From assembly GCF_050948215.1 (NCBI RefSeq), contig NC_135152.1:4622310-4686309 (forward strand): a stretch of DNA of 64,000 nucleotides, given 5' to 3'. The position numbers and the translations under genes are program-made. The notes beneath the pieces are model-generated. The model saw only the letters and a program-made list of their open reading frames with translations, did not search any database and was not told the DNA's origin. This document shows, piece after piece, positions 52,130 through 62,882 of the stretch; within the stretch, counting starts at the first letter, position 1; each line of letters begins with the position of its first letter. The stretch is from Halictus rubicundus. Taxonomy: Eukaryota > Arthropoda > Insecta > Hymenoptera > Halictidae.

Positions 52130-52173
52130 GCTTTCCCGCGTGTTCCAGCCGGGAACACTGGCCGGTATACAAG
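52130..52173 (+). other. Putative internal exon (44 bp)
   Basis: The acceptor side has a branch-point-like GCTAAC near 52103 and TTAATGTTCCAG ending at 52129. The donor is ACAAG|GTGAGTTG. The 44-bp body is GC-rich in AT-rich surroundings. The frame continues open from 51305-51397. The intron between the two would be 732 bp. Confidence 0.4.
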
Positions 52174-52399
52174 GTGAGTTGCAATCCCTTTTCACTTTTC
52201 TCAAACCATTTTCAAACTATATTCACTTCAATACACGAAAATTCAGAAATAGTCTGTACCATCGAGTAATCAAAAATCAAACAAAACAACCATGTCGCGG
52301 CTAGAACATGCTCTTAAAAGTGACACTTGGCAATCAAGCAATTGATTATAATCAAACAAATCCATCAAATGCTCACAAAATCACAAATCCGTCAAAGAA

Positions 52400-52930
52400 G
52401 AACTAAAACGAAGTTTCAGGAAAACAAGACTAGAATTTGAAAACAACTTCAATAAGATCGAGTGTTCGCATCCCTAAATAAAATGAGAACAAAATTAAAA
52501 TCTCAAGAAAATATGAAGAAGATGAAGAGTTGTTCTCAGCCCTACACAAAATGAGAACGAAAACAAAATCTCGACAGTTCATCAACAAGATTAAGGGTAG
52601 TTTCCACCCCTAAAAAACTGCGAACAAAACTAAAATTTCAGGAGAACATCAAGACGATCAAGGCTGGTTTTTGCCCCTACGCAAAATCGGAGCAAAAACC
52701 AAAATCTCGAGAGAACATCGACAAGATCAAGGGTAATTTCCACCCTCCAAAAAATAGCGAACACAACTAAAATTCTAGGAGACCTTCAAGAAGATCAGGA
52801 GTAGTTTCCACCCCTAAAGAAAACGCAAAGAAAGATCAACATTAATACTCACCCCTACAGAAACTGAAGCAAAACCAAAATCTGAAGAAAACTCTTCGGG
52901 GATCGAAGATAATTTTCACCCGTGAATAAT
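52400..52930 (+). repeat. Degenerate ~66-bp tandem repeat, about eight copies
   Basis: The unit contains ACCAAAATCTCGAGAGAAC, ATCAAGAAGATCAAGGGTAG and TTTCCACCCCTA in order. Successive CCCCTA boxes fall near 52541, 52606, 52674, 52743, 52811 and 52854. The first unit lies only about 230 bp after the putative exon at 52130-52173. Confidence 0.7.
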
Positions 52931-55900
52931 AGTACTCGAATACGAGAAGAGCACAGTGACATTACCGAATAATTACCCGAGAATATATTCATGAAATCTC
53001 ATTGTCTGACGAGTGGCCGGTTGGAAATCTCGCCGGGTTAATTCCGACCTCGAAATCTCGAACGAAAAATCCGCCGATAAGCGGGCCGTTTCCCAGGGTG
53101 TATACGTACTCGCCGTAAACAGAGGATTGTATACAACTGCGTCGCACTAAAACCCATAGCCACTAAACCGCGCATACTACCTATAAATGGGCGGGTCGCT
53201 ATAAAGTCCATTCATGATCGCGTCGCCTGTACAACAAACGTCAGGTGGCTCGCGCCTCCTCCGCGATTTATCGCGCTCCTGTTTCCGGGAGGAGAGGAGA
53301 GGAGAAGAGAGACAGGCTCTCACCCGTGTTCCTGGTCACGATCACCACGTGTACACGGATCGTTCGCCGATCCGACTCATTATTTGCGCGCTAATGAGCG
53401 AATTATCGTGCCCATTATTCCGGGAAACGCTAATAAACCTGCGACATCCAACCGTTATAAGCCAATCTTCTTCGCGTATTCCCTCTAATTCACTGTTAAT
53501 TAGCAAACCCCCGGACCCACGCACTCTGAAATTTGTTTGCGCGTTAACTATGAAAAATACTAGTCGATTACCGGTTAAGATCAGCTCGTAAACTTAATGC
53601 GCGTGCTATTTACACTCCCTTTCTTCGAAACCCCTTTTTCGTAGGACTCCGATCCTTTCCGAGCTTGTTCTCTTCTTCCCAATGGTCGTAATTGTTCAAT
53701 GAGAATACCGAATGCAGTTAGTATCAATAAATGGCGGTCATTATCGCGAGGACTTCGTTCTCTTCCGTCTGACCCGGAAGTCGTTCGTCGAAGCTCAAAA
53801 TATCGATTTTTTTTTCTAGTTTCCCCATTATTTGCCAATTGCAAATTCTTCTTCGATTCTTCACTCGAATTCCCGTTCTTGTAAACCACTTCAAAATCGG
53901 AACGAAAGAAAAATTTCCTCTGCAATCCGAAAGGTTTCATGTTTGAAAATTTTCACTATAAAAATCCGCAATCCAATTACAGTTATTGCTACCAGGTCCT
54001 CTATTTTTAGCAGAAACAGTTTCATTTTTGGAAACGTCCCTTTGGCAACAGAGAGCCGTTAAAAAAGTTCGGTAGCTCCCCGTCGAAATTTGCTCATAAG
54101 ATCGCAAGGGTTCACGGGGCTTCGCGAAACGCCGAGGGACGATAAAAGTTTTCTTCCCTTCTCGATATTCGAGGTCGATCGCTCGTCCTGGATTACGAGG
54201 AACGATCCCGCTTATCGATATACGCTTCTCTCGCGAGCGCAGGAATTGGCGAACGACAGAATTCCGACGGAAATTTATAGATTCCTCTGGCCGGCGCGTT
54301 ATTGCGCCAATAAAAAACCCGTTAATGGATCAATTACACAACGCGCGCGAGGGTCGTTTATATATCGGTCTCAAGTTCAGCCACCTCTCATCGACGCCAT
54401 AAATTGTGCGTCTCAAGTTCAACCTCGCACGGTTTCATTCAGAACGATTCGCCGGACAAAAAAAGAATAACTGCTCGTACTTTTTCACCGACGATTAAAA
54501 TAATAGGGGACCCGTTAGGTGTTCGGCCTCGGACACTTCATTTCTTCATTTAGAACAGTTAGGATTAATTAGTTATTGTCCTGCGCGTTATCCTGACGAT
54601 TGAGGGGCTTTAATTGCTAGAATCGAAAACAAATGCTCTGTATTTTATTGAACTCTTTACTAAATCGTGCAGTTTTTACAGAATCATACATTTTTATTCA
54701 TTTGGAAAAGTCTTGACTTTTACCGAAAGATACTGAAATAGCAGTGATATTCAAATTTTGTCCCCGTTCAAAAAATTTGATTGAGTCTCAGGAACTCCAG
54801 TTTACTAGTTCAGAGTTAGACAAATAATAATCCAGGTTTGCAGTTTTTCAAAATAAATACTGCTTTTTAGAGAACGTCATCTACTATAATTATTGAGTGG
54901 CAAGTTTCGTACCTCTTTGACTTAATTTCTTGCAGCCCATCTGTTTCATAATAATAAGAAAGCGGAGTACATTCCGGGATACGTTTCTCACCAGCGTGTC
55001 TGTGTATAACTTTGTATCCCGACTCGTGGTACAGTATCGTGGCAACTTACCCTACACACGATCTTTCAAGTACCCCATGAAAGACGAGTCTCTTCGAGAG
55101 GACCACCCAAAACATTGTCTAGGATTACTTCGCAGCGTTCAACGCTTCTAATGGGGGGGGGGGGGGGCCAATTGGCTCGCAAGAACTTAGTTTAACGAGC
55201 CCAGATCTTTCAACCTGGGACATGGAAAAATGACTGTTTCGATGATTGACAGTTTAACCGTGTTCTGCTCTTTCTCCATATATTATCCTAACCACTTCTA
55301 GAAACTTGTCCAACGCTATCTAATATTATTGCCGAGTGAAATATTCGTTCAGATTTTGTTCCGAAAGGCTCTAAATTTTTCGGAGTATTCTAAATTTTTC
55401 ATTGATCTAACAGTCTTTTATAGGCTTCACATTTTTGCAGTCCTCAAAGATTATTACAAGGTTTGGAATTTTTTAGTAACTTTCTGAATCTTCCACACAT
55501 TCCATCAGTTTTTCGTTGGCCCTAAATTCTTCGTAGATTTGAGTTCCGTTGAGCCATACATTTTTCATAAGCTCGAAACTCGGAGATTTTTAAAAATTTG
55601 TTACAAGCCTGAGAATTCTGTCGTAGGTCCTTCTTCACAGACTTCAACTGCTTCATCGGTTTTGTGGACACTTTGCGTAAGCCTCGAAGGTTTGCCACAT
55701 ATCCTACAATTTTTCAAAGTTTCCAAATACTTCCATTGTATACAAATTTATCGTACATTCCAAAATTTATTGCAAATCTCCTAAATTAGCCATCCTAGAA
55801 TTCTCTCCAAATCCTCAACGTTGCCGTGACTCCAGGCAGCGTCCAAGCTCACCAAGCTCTCTGACGATTAAAAATCGAAATACCCGAACAGCGTGAACGT

Positions 55901-56451
55901 TATCAAGGTCAAAGTGATAAGCCTGATCCATTCTCCTGCTGATTCGAGCGCAGGTCGTCGATTAAGAGGCGCGAGGTCCCGCGCGTGGCGCGATCTAGTG
56001 GCGCGCGCTCGCCTGATGGACAGATGGAAGGCGTATGTGCCACCGGAGTTGTTGTCAGACCGTTTTACTTTACTGCCCCATAAAAGTACCGAGATTTAGA
56101 CTGCAATACTGCCATGACGTATTGCCGGCGTTCCGCGCGGCCGTGCACGTACAGGATACCCGGTTGTGTGCGTGCACGCACGAGACATCATCCATTCTTC
56201 CCTTCACGCGCGACATCGCGATGAATACCGGTAGAACGTTCTCCTATCTCCTCGTTCATCCTGCCCATCGCCCATTCATCCGATTCATCGTTCGATCCTT
56301 CCCGTCAATCGCTTGACACCGAGGTTCCTCGATCATTGCGCGTGGACCCTAACCCTTCCAGTAGCTGTCGAAACGAGGACACATACGACAGAAATTATCT
56401 CTTTTTATATTATTCACGTGACCTCGCATCATACCTTCGTTTTATATCATT

Positions 56452-56639
56452 AGTGGATTTTATGCATCTCTGAGAAAAATGAGTAGGTGTAATTTAAAAC
56501 GGCAAGAACAATTTGAAAATACTGTTATATTATTTTCCACCTATTCAACATATTAAAAAAGAAAATAAATTTCTATTTCGCTCCAGTTTGTTGCAATTCG
56601 GGTAGAAAATTTTCATTTTGCATAAAGGTCCGCTGTCTA
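56452..56639. mobile_element. GACTGCGGAT-family MITE copy
   Basis: The left end is degraded (GGATTTTATGCAT) and the right end is GCATAAAGGTCCGCTGTC followed by TA. The interior TGAGAAAAATGAGTAGGTG resembles 2810-2850 and 39852-39890. The right half (AATAAATTTCTATTTCGCTC) resembles 19270-19310. Confidence 0.55.
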
Positions 56640-56709
56640 ATCATTACTATGGCTTCACATCGTATGTGAATGTATTCACTCTGATTTTCTAATAGTAGTT
56701 GATTATTAG

Positions 56710-56765
56710 TAGACTGCGGATCTTTGTACAAAATAAAAATTGTCTGCATCTATTGCAAGAGACAC
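56710..56765 (-). repeat. GACTGCGGAT-family end, inverted beside the previous copy
   Basis: TA then GACTGCGGATCTTTGTACA continues through AATTGTCTGCATCTATTGCAA. It matches 13497-13550 and 39764-39812 along about 50 bp. It sits 70 bp from the 56452-56639 copy in opposite orientation. Confidence 0.55.
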
Positions 56766-57460
56766 TGCTTGGTTTCTGAAGTTATGAAACAGCTACGAAT
56801 AACGCCCCCATGGTAACATCATCCGCAATCATAATTAACCAGGATGAAAACGAGATTATCCTTATCGGCTTCAAGCAATTTGCAAGCAGTACAAGCTCGG
56901 TAGAAAGCATATGCGAAATGTGAATTGAACGAATTTTAAAAAGTGAAACTCCGGTGGATTACAAGCGACAGGTGCAAGCACGATTCCTCCGATACTCGGG
57001 ATCCTTTGTGTCCCCGTTCGAGAGACCCTGGCAAGAGCAAAGGTTTCGCGGCATCAGCCACCGCCGCGTCGCGGTTTTTTCCGGCGTTTCACCCTGCGAG
57101 GCACGCGGTCAATTAACCGAGAAATTTATCGGCGCCCATGAAACGCTAATTGCTCTCGCGACTCGCTTCTTTCTCGTCTCCCCGGAGAGAGAGTCCATCT
57201 TTCCCGTTGCCCTCGAAGGAGCGGCCCCCGTGTTTCGTCGCTTAAACCGCGTCTCTGTCCTGTTTGCGGGCGCGCACCTTTTACGACCACCATTATCTCG
57301 GCGAATAACGGCTACCTGTTATCGTTATTGAATTATTTGTCTAGAGCGGTGTCTCCGCGACGGAAACCACCGCCGTCTTTCGACTCGGTCTAATTGCGCT
57401 GCCCTGTCCCGCTGAATTCAGCTGCCACGTTCTGTAAAAAGGTGTTTCGAGGACAATTTG

Positions 57461-57665
57461 CATCTGGTGGAACTGCCAAACAAATTATCGATTCACCCCG
57501 CTGCAATTTGTTCGATTTGAAAATGCTTCGTTCAGATAGTAGAACCGCCAAACAAATTATCGATTCACCCTACTGCAACCTGTTCGACTTGCAAACGCTA
57601 TATTTCCACGCTAGATACTATCAAATTAATTTTCAATTCACCTTGTTGAAATTTATTCGACTACT
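57461..57665 (+). repeat. Three-copy tandem repeat (73-80 bp)
   Basis: GCCAAACAAATTATCGATTC recurs at 57474 and 57547, with a diverged third copy near 57620. Each is followed by ACCC, TGCAA, and TTGTTCGA or similar. A 94-codon frame across it shows the peptide-level repeat TAKQIIDSPxCNLFDL, but I regard it as repeat rather than gene. Confidence 0.75.
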
Positions 57666-57785
57666 GTGCGCTCGTTAGTACTTAGGGTTGTTCTGGTTCC
57701 CTTTAGGCTACTAGAAATGCGGGCTACTTTTCTAAGGTAGCTGCAAGGTATTTTAGGCTTGTCTTATTTTGTCAGGGTTTATTAA

Positions 57786-57970
57786 CCCATCGCACTCGAA
57801 GCTGTTTTAATTGCAAAACTTCTTCCGAGTATTTCCACCGTACTTCCTTTTATACATGTGAGATTTATCACTATAACGCTTGAATACTAAGCAACTTCGT
57901 AAATATATACATTGCTTAAAATGGAAATTTTTAGAGGTGCCTTAGAGCCAATGAGTTCGATAGAACGCCT
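57786..57970. mobile_element. Decayed TTAA-type MITE
   Basis: TTAA followed by CCCATCGCACTCGAAGCTG matches the left end of the element at 27741. The interior shares TTTTTAGAGGTGCCTTAGAG with the right half of that family. The right end is eroded, so the end coordinate is approximate. Confidence 0.5.
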
Positions 57971-59679
57971 ACTGATTAATTATATAAAATTGTCAAATGA
58001 AGAATAAAAGAGGGGTAGAAACCACCGGAGACTTATCAGAATCAAAGTCTCGGGTCCCAGTCGGACTCCATCCTCCCGAGGATCCGCGGCAGGACTCCAA
58101 TGGCGCGAAACGGTCCGCGAAGCAGTTCCTCAGCATCTACCGGGTGCTAGAAAGGAGAGGGAACCGGTGCACATGCGATTCGTCCATGATCCTCCACCGT
58201 GCTCGTCCTCTCTTGCCTAGCAAAGCCGGACCAGATTCATGAAAAAAAAAGAATTGCCGATAGTTGCAGGACTCGAGCATTCTTTTCGAGGAGGATTCGC
58301 GCGATGCGTGTATTATGCGTGACTCGCGTTCCGCGGTTCTCTGTGCTCCGCGGTTTGGAGAGAGAGAGGGGCAGATTAGAGGTTCGTTGATGAGGGACGC
58401 GGCAGGGTAGAGGAGAGTCCGAGTTGCTCGGTGGTAGGGGCAAGAGAGAGACGTGTCCGTGGAGGGTTTGGTTGGCAAACGATCCGAGAGATCGCGCCCG
58501 AGTCGCGTTCAGCCCGTTTGCGCGTCCGAGCCGCGGGCAGAGCTCTCAGTTGACGCTCAGTTCGGCTCAGCGAGGCCAGAGAGAAGAAAGGGAGTCTTTT
58601 CGTGTGTGTAAACATCGCGCGTGTGTGTTCACCGCGGCAGCCACGGGGACCGACTGGGCTCCTCTCTACCTGAGCTAGACCTGATCGGGCCCGCGCTCAC
58701 CTGGGCCTCCGCTACCTGAGTTTCGGCGACCGAGCACCGGCCGAAAAGGGAAAAAAACACGGGGACTATAGGGACCTGGAACCGTCCGACCACGAGCGGA
58801 ACGTTTCTCCTGGCCCGTCGAGAGAGACCCTCTGCAACCCTCGACCCACCCCCAAAAGGATTAATCAGTTACACGAAGAGAAGTTGTCGGCTCTTTGACG
58901 TTGACTTTTCAAGTTGACTCGAAGTTGTTCAGTTGATAGAGGAATAAGAAGTCGACTCGATAGATAGATAAGGAGAGAGAGAGAGAAAAAGTGACTTCGC
59001 AAAGAGTTTCGCTTTGATCGAGTGACAAGGAACTGGTGACGAGTGGAGAGCAAGTGCGGATCAAGACGTGTCGCGTGTGCATCCAGCGAAAGTTATGAGC
59101 AGGGTGACGGTTTCCTTCGTCGGGGCAGCTGGCGGGACGACATGCAGCTGGAGCATGACCCGGCCCGGGACGACCGCAGCAAGATCGGAGCACTGAGAGG
59201 AACGTGGTCGTACTGTGCGTACGACGACGGGACGCGTTCGATCGTACGAGCGAGGCCGCAGCTCGATTGCCGAGTGTCCAGACGACATGTTCTAGCCGCG
59301 TTCCCGATCGTTCCGCATTGCCGTGTGGTTAACACAGATCGCGGACTTCGATCTCACTCTCGATAATAGAGCAGCTAACATAATATACAATTGTGCACCG
59401 GTTCAACTACCGAAACGGGGCTACCCTCGCGCGGCAGGGTGCTCGAGAGCGACTGTTCACTAAAGGGTGCTGTGTCGTTTTTGTTTTGATTTGTTACAAC
59501 CACTCCGACTCGTCCGGTCTCTGTCGCCGTTCTGGGATCATTCTGGGACGTTCTCTGGCATTATTTGGATCATCGCCGGGAATCGCTTTCGGACGACCCG
59601 CCGACCACGTTCCCGCACGTGGCCCATCAACAACCTCAATATCAACCTCGGCCCCGTCGTCTTTGGACGTTTGTCGCGT

Positions 59680-59708
59680 TGGTGGTGGTGGTGGTGGTGG
59701 TGGTGGTG
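59680..59708 (+). repeat. (GGT)9 microsatellite
   Basis: A pure trinucleotide run in the Abd-B leader region. Any coding effect (Gly or Val runs) belongs to chance frames. Confidence 0.9.
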
Positions 59709-60414
59709 CATGGACCTTTTCTCGACGGATTTTCTACGCATTTTATCGCGCCCCTGGGCGTCCTCGTCTCTCCTTCTCTCTCTCTCTCTCATTCGTTCCG
59801 TCCTTCTTTCTCTCTCCCTCTTCCTGCCCGAACGGTTCTCGTCCGCCGCCTTTCTTCGTCTCTCCTTCGCATCCTCGTTCTCTCTCGCACTCTCTTTCTC
59901 TCTCTGTGCCGTCTCCCTCCACCCCCCTGCTCACCTACCCCTCCACCTGTCTGACGCGCCGCTGCACACCCTCTCCTCCCTCCGGCAACCCTGCCGCTCG
60001 CACGGTCTCTCGCACCCGTATACGATTTTCCCTATCCCCACCTACCGCGCGCGGCTCCTCTCCGCCTTCGTTCCGCACGCGTTTTCTTTATTTATTCCGC
60101 GATTCCACGGAGCAACGCTTGGTCGCTTCTTCTTCGGCACACGATGATTCTTCTTCTTCTTTCTCTTCCCGCGTTCTTCCTCTTTTCCTCGCCGTTTTGA
60201 AATTGCCCCGCTCGCTCGCTCGCTCGCTCGCGCCGCGCCACACGGATCGTCTCTTTCGTCTGGCCTCGTCCGGTCTCGTCTGGTCTTGGGGCATGGTATT
60301 TTGATACCCGCGCGCACACCGCCGCGAATCCGCTTCTACGTCCTCTTCTGCCTCGCGCGTCGCGACGACCGGCCTCGTAAACCCGACGATAAAAACTGCC
60401 GTTTTAACGCGGTC

Positions 60415-60533
60415 CCTCTCTCTCTCTCTCTCTCTCTCTCTCCCACCGCCCACGCTCTCTATCTCTCCCTCTCTTACACGCTCTATCTTTCTCTTTCTGT
60501 TTCTCTGATCTCTCTCTCTCTCTCTCTCTCTCT
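60415..60533 (+). repeat. CT-rich tracts in the Abd-B leader
   Basis: Two pure CT runs (60415-60442 and 60510-60533) joined by CT-rich sequence. They are possible GAGA-factor-type sites or a polypyrimidine leader element. Confidence 0.85.
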
Positions 60534-61103
60534 GTTCCTCCTTCCTCTCCGACGTCCGAGGCGCACACCGTCACCTCGGCTATCTCACCTTGCCTGGCTC
60601 ACGCTCGTCCTTGGACTCGCGTACACGCGGCGCGCGCCGGTGAACGCAATCGCTTGATCGCCGGACAACATCGCGATGCGATCGTGGCTCCCGGTTGACT
60701 GGTGATTCCGCGCGCGCGTATACATCATCATCATCCTCCTCATCTCCCGGCCGATCTACTCTCTCCTCTCCTCTCTCTCCCCTCCTGCGGTGATCGTCTA
60801 TCGCCGTACACGCACCAACGCACCGATCGCCACACGCAACATCGTCATCGACGTCGTCGTTGATCGCGTCGATCCGGACCGGCTCGATCCGATCACGATC
60901 CGATCGATCCGCCCGATCGTTGCCACGGAATCGACGTTCCCGCTGCTCGTCGTCGACGCCGACATCGTCATCGTCATCGTCATCGTCGCCGCCAACGTCG
61001 CCGCCGCCGCGCCGGGCGTCGTCGTTATAACACCGGCAATCCACTGTCACCATCTGCACCATCGCCGATCACGTGGCTTGCTCGACGGCGACGCTGTACG
61101 ACA

Positions 61104-61202
61104 ATGTTCACGCCGCGCCGCTGTGCGGCTCCGGCGTGGGCCACCCTGGCTCCGTCACGCCGATGGGGACAGCCACCGGAGCGGGGAATTCCACCGGGGT
61201 GA
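61104..61202 (+). other. Upstream ORF overlapping the Abd-B start
   Basis: An ATG at 61104 opens a 32-codon frame that ends at TGA 61200-61202, in a different frame from Abd-B. It overlaps the first in-frame Abd-B ATG (61163) but ends before the ATG pair at 61214/61217. If ribosomes use it, initiation at 61163 would be disfavoured and re-initiation at 61214 favoured. Function is inferred only from position. Confidence 0.4.
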
Positions 61203-62249
61203 CCTGGTGGGCCATGATGAACGGTTCCCTCTACGAGGACAGCCCGCCACCGGTCCCGCCGTCTGCCTCCAGCCTGGTCTCGCTGCAACAGCAACAACAA
61301 CAGCAACAACAACAACAACAACAACAACAACAGCAGGCTACGTCGACGCCAGGCTCGCATCAACAGGCCACGACACCAACGTCGCCCGCTGTACCAGCGT
61401 CCTCGGCAACGACAGCACCACCGGCACCGACAGCCAGCGCCAGCTCGACCTCGCCGAGCGCCTCGTCGGTCGCGAGCAACAGCGCCCCAGGACCTCTTCA
61501 TATTCCCGCGAAAAGGCTGACCGCGACGCCGGCCGCGTCATCGTACGGCGAGGTCGGCTGCGTCGAGTCATCGGGCCCGCCCGCCGCTGGACCAGCGGGC
61601 GTCATTCGTCATTCCCACTCGTCCTCCGCGGGCTCGCAAGGCGGCTGGAGTTACAGCCCCCATCACCCGCAGGACTCGCACTACTCGTCCGCCGCGGCCG
61701 CGGGTGACTCGCTGAACCACCATCAGGCATACGGGGGCAACAATCCCCCGACCTACTACAACCTGGCGGCCGACCCGACCTCCACCTCCGGCTCCGCCAG
61801 GGACAACCGGAAGGCAGGATCGTTAAGCTTCTGGTCGCCCGCCGCGGCAACCGCCGGTTCCGCGGCCACCGGAGGTTCAGCGACCGATTACAAGTCTTAC
61901 AATTCTGCCGGGGTTGCGACCACCAGCTCGTCCACCGGAGGATCGTCGTCCGTGGCCAGCGGGGCCACCGATCCAGCCGTGTCCTCCTGCCATCAAAGCT
62001 TCTCGCAGAGCTGGTGCAACTACTCGCCGTACACCGCCACCAGGCATCATCATCCGGTCGATACGGCCGGACATCATCATCCGCACTCGCCAGCCGGCGT
62101 AGCTTATCTCACGCCGTCCGCTGCAGACGACCGGGGCAGGGTCACCGCGGCCATGGTCGCCGAGGGCGCGTTCCCACATGACGGATACGGGGGTCTGAGG
62201 AACTATGGGGCACCGGAACCCGTCACGTCCAGCCCATACCCACCTCCAG
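61163..62249 (+). CDS. Abd-B: Abdominal-B, N-terminal coding exon (partial gene)
   Basis: Abd-B is the posterior Hox transcription factor that specifies the last abdominal segments and genitalia; it acts in the nucleus. This exon encodes the long N-terminal region of the m-type protein, not the homeodomain. From the ATG at 61163 there are 362 codons plus one base. In order they show a short lead ending NGSLYEDSPPPVP, a 17-glutamine run, a Thr/Ala/Ser-rich stretch, PGPLHIPAKR, a Ser/Gly/Ala-rich stretch, QSWCNYSPY, a His-rich patch, and GLRNYGAPE then SSPYPPPG. Fly Abd-B, as I remember it, has the same order (YEDPPPVP, polyQ, APLHIPA, GGLRGYPSE). The exon stops at CCAG|GTAAGC, splitting a Gly codon (phase 1). 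The frame beyond 62249 is intronic. The start is uncertain: an ATG-ATG pair at 61214/61217 has the better context (G at -3), and the frame is open without ATG back to 61031. The homeobox must lie past 64000. Confidence 0.85.
61286..61336 (+). repeat. Glutamine-coding CAA/CAG repeat in Abd-B
   Basis: Seventeen consecutive glutamine codons, mostly CAA with CAG interruptions, follow the YEDSPPPVP motif. Fly Abd-B carries polyglutamine at the equivalent place. The mixed codons suggest a relatively stable tract. Length variation between individuals is likely. Confidence 0.9.
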
Positions 62250-62321
62250 GTAAGCATCAACTCCGGGCTAGACTCCTTTTTCGTCCTTTCAGGTGGTCCT
62301 GTGTCACGGTATGGTATAAGC

Positions 62322-62521
62322 AAGGCTGCGGATCTTTATGCAAAACGCTAACCCTGTATGTCGATTCCAACTAACAGGAGTTGAGTCAAAATTCATTTCG
62401 GCTCCTAATCAATTTGTTGAGTTGCTAATGTTACTATGATGTACTTAAAATCCTCTAATGCTTTCATTGCTTTAAGTTTCAGCTAATTCTTGTCGTAAAT
62501 GTGCATAAAATCCGCAGTCTA
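62322..62521. mobile_element. 200-bp GACTGCGGAT-family MITE in Abd-B intron 1
   Basis: The left end GGCTGCGGATCTTTATGCA and the right end GCATAAAATCCGCAGTC are inverted repeats. TA follows on the right, with a mutated AA on the left. The 200-bp length agrees with a copy at 56452-56639. This is the most complete copy in the window. It begins only about 70 bp after the Abd-B splice donor. Confidence 0.65.
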
Positions 62522-62882
62522 AGTATGACTAAATGAGATCTCGACGAGCTGTGGGGGATACTGGAAATTTATCCTTCGGAGATAAGTAGAAATGCATGCA
62601 GGGTTGCCCCTATATTTTAACTTTCTTTAGTTTCTTTGCTGGTCGGTGGGCGACGTGTACACCTTCTTTCTATGTGTAAGAAGGTTCGGGTTCAATCATA
62701 GATTATATTCCAAGCTCTCAACGATACCTTGTAGGGTGCTCCGCAAGTTCAAGGCCTCCCAGAAGAGGTCGTGTAACGCTTTCGCTGCTCCTGCAGCGTT
62801 ACTTTCACCCCCTAGGGGGTGCACACTTTTCTTGGTCTCGTTGTACGGAGTTTCTTCGGGATATTCTCTTGGGAACAGAAAA

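Larger units (their letters stand above)
52931..58399. other. Intergenic/upstream flank of Abd-B
   Basis: GC-rich stretches (53000-53580, 54080-54470, 55930-56340, 56950-57420) alternate with AT-rich sequence. It holds a 15-base poly-G (55153-55167), MITE copies and a tandem repeat. The stretches with TATAAATGG and TTATTGCG-like motifs (53180-53410, 54300-54360) could be regulatory. No gene is supported. Confidence 0.5.
58400..61162 (+). promoter_or_regulatory. GC-rich promoter/5' leader region of Abd-B
   Basis: About 2.7 kb of GC- and CpG-rich sequence runs directly into the Abd-B exon with no other recognisable gene. It holds several arthropod initiator-like TCAGT motifs (58546, 58557, 58865, 58929), long CT/GA tracts (GAGA-factor type), and a GGT run. 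I see no TATA box near the initiator-like motifs and no convincing downstream promoter element at the exact +28 spacing. The exact start site is therefore unknown. Long open frames here (for example 59393-60304 and 60790-61707) are pyrimidine-tract or CpG-rich artefacts without recognisable domains. Hox mRNAs often have long leaders, so most of this may be transcribed 5' UTR. This is inferred from position and composition. Confidence 0.55.

Noticed and set aside
911..53740. Scattered ATGGCGG / AAGATGGC motifs resembling Pho/YY1 sites
   Set aside because: I counted roughly ten ATGGCGG matches on both strands, about what chance predicts for 64 kb, so no enrichment can be claimed.
56660..56692. 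Weak resemblance of CGTATGTGAATGTATTC to miR-iab-4
   Set aside because: Needs a gap and several mismatches, no star arm is present, and the known miRNA lies on the other side of Abd-B in flies.
59393..60304. 303-codon plus-strand frame in the Abd-B leader
   Set aside because: Its length comes from GC-rich and CT-repeat sequence (Ser/Leu/Pro runs); frames of similar length exist in other phases and on the other strand, and no domain is visible.
60790..61707. 305-codon frame overlapping the Abd-B exon
   Set aside because: A shadow of the Abd-B exon and GC-rich leader: repeats become Thr runs, and it lacks motifs in contrast to the Abd-B frame.
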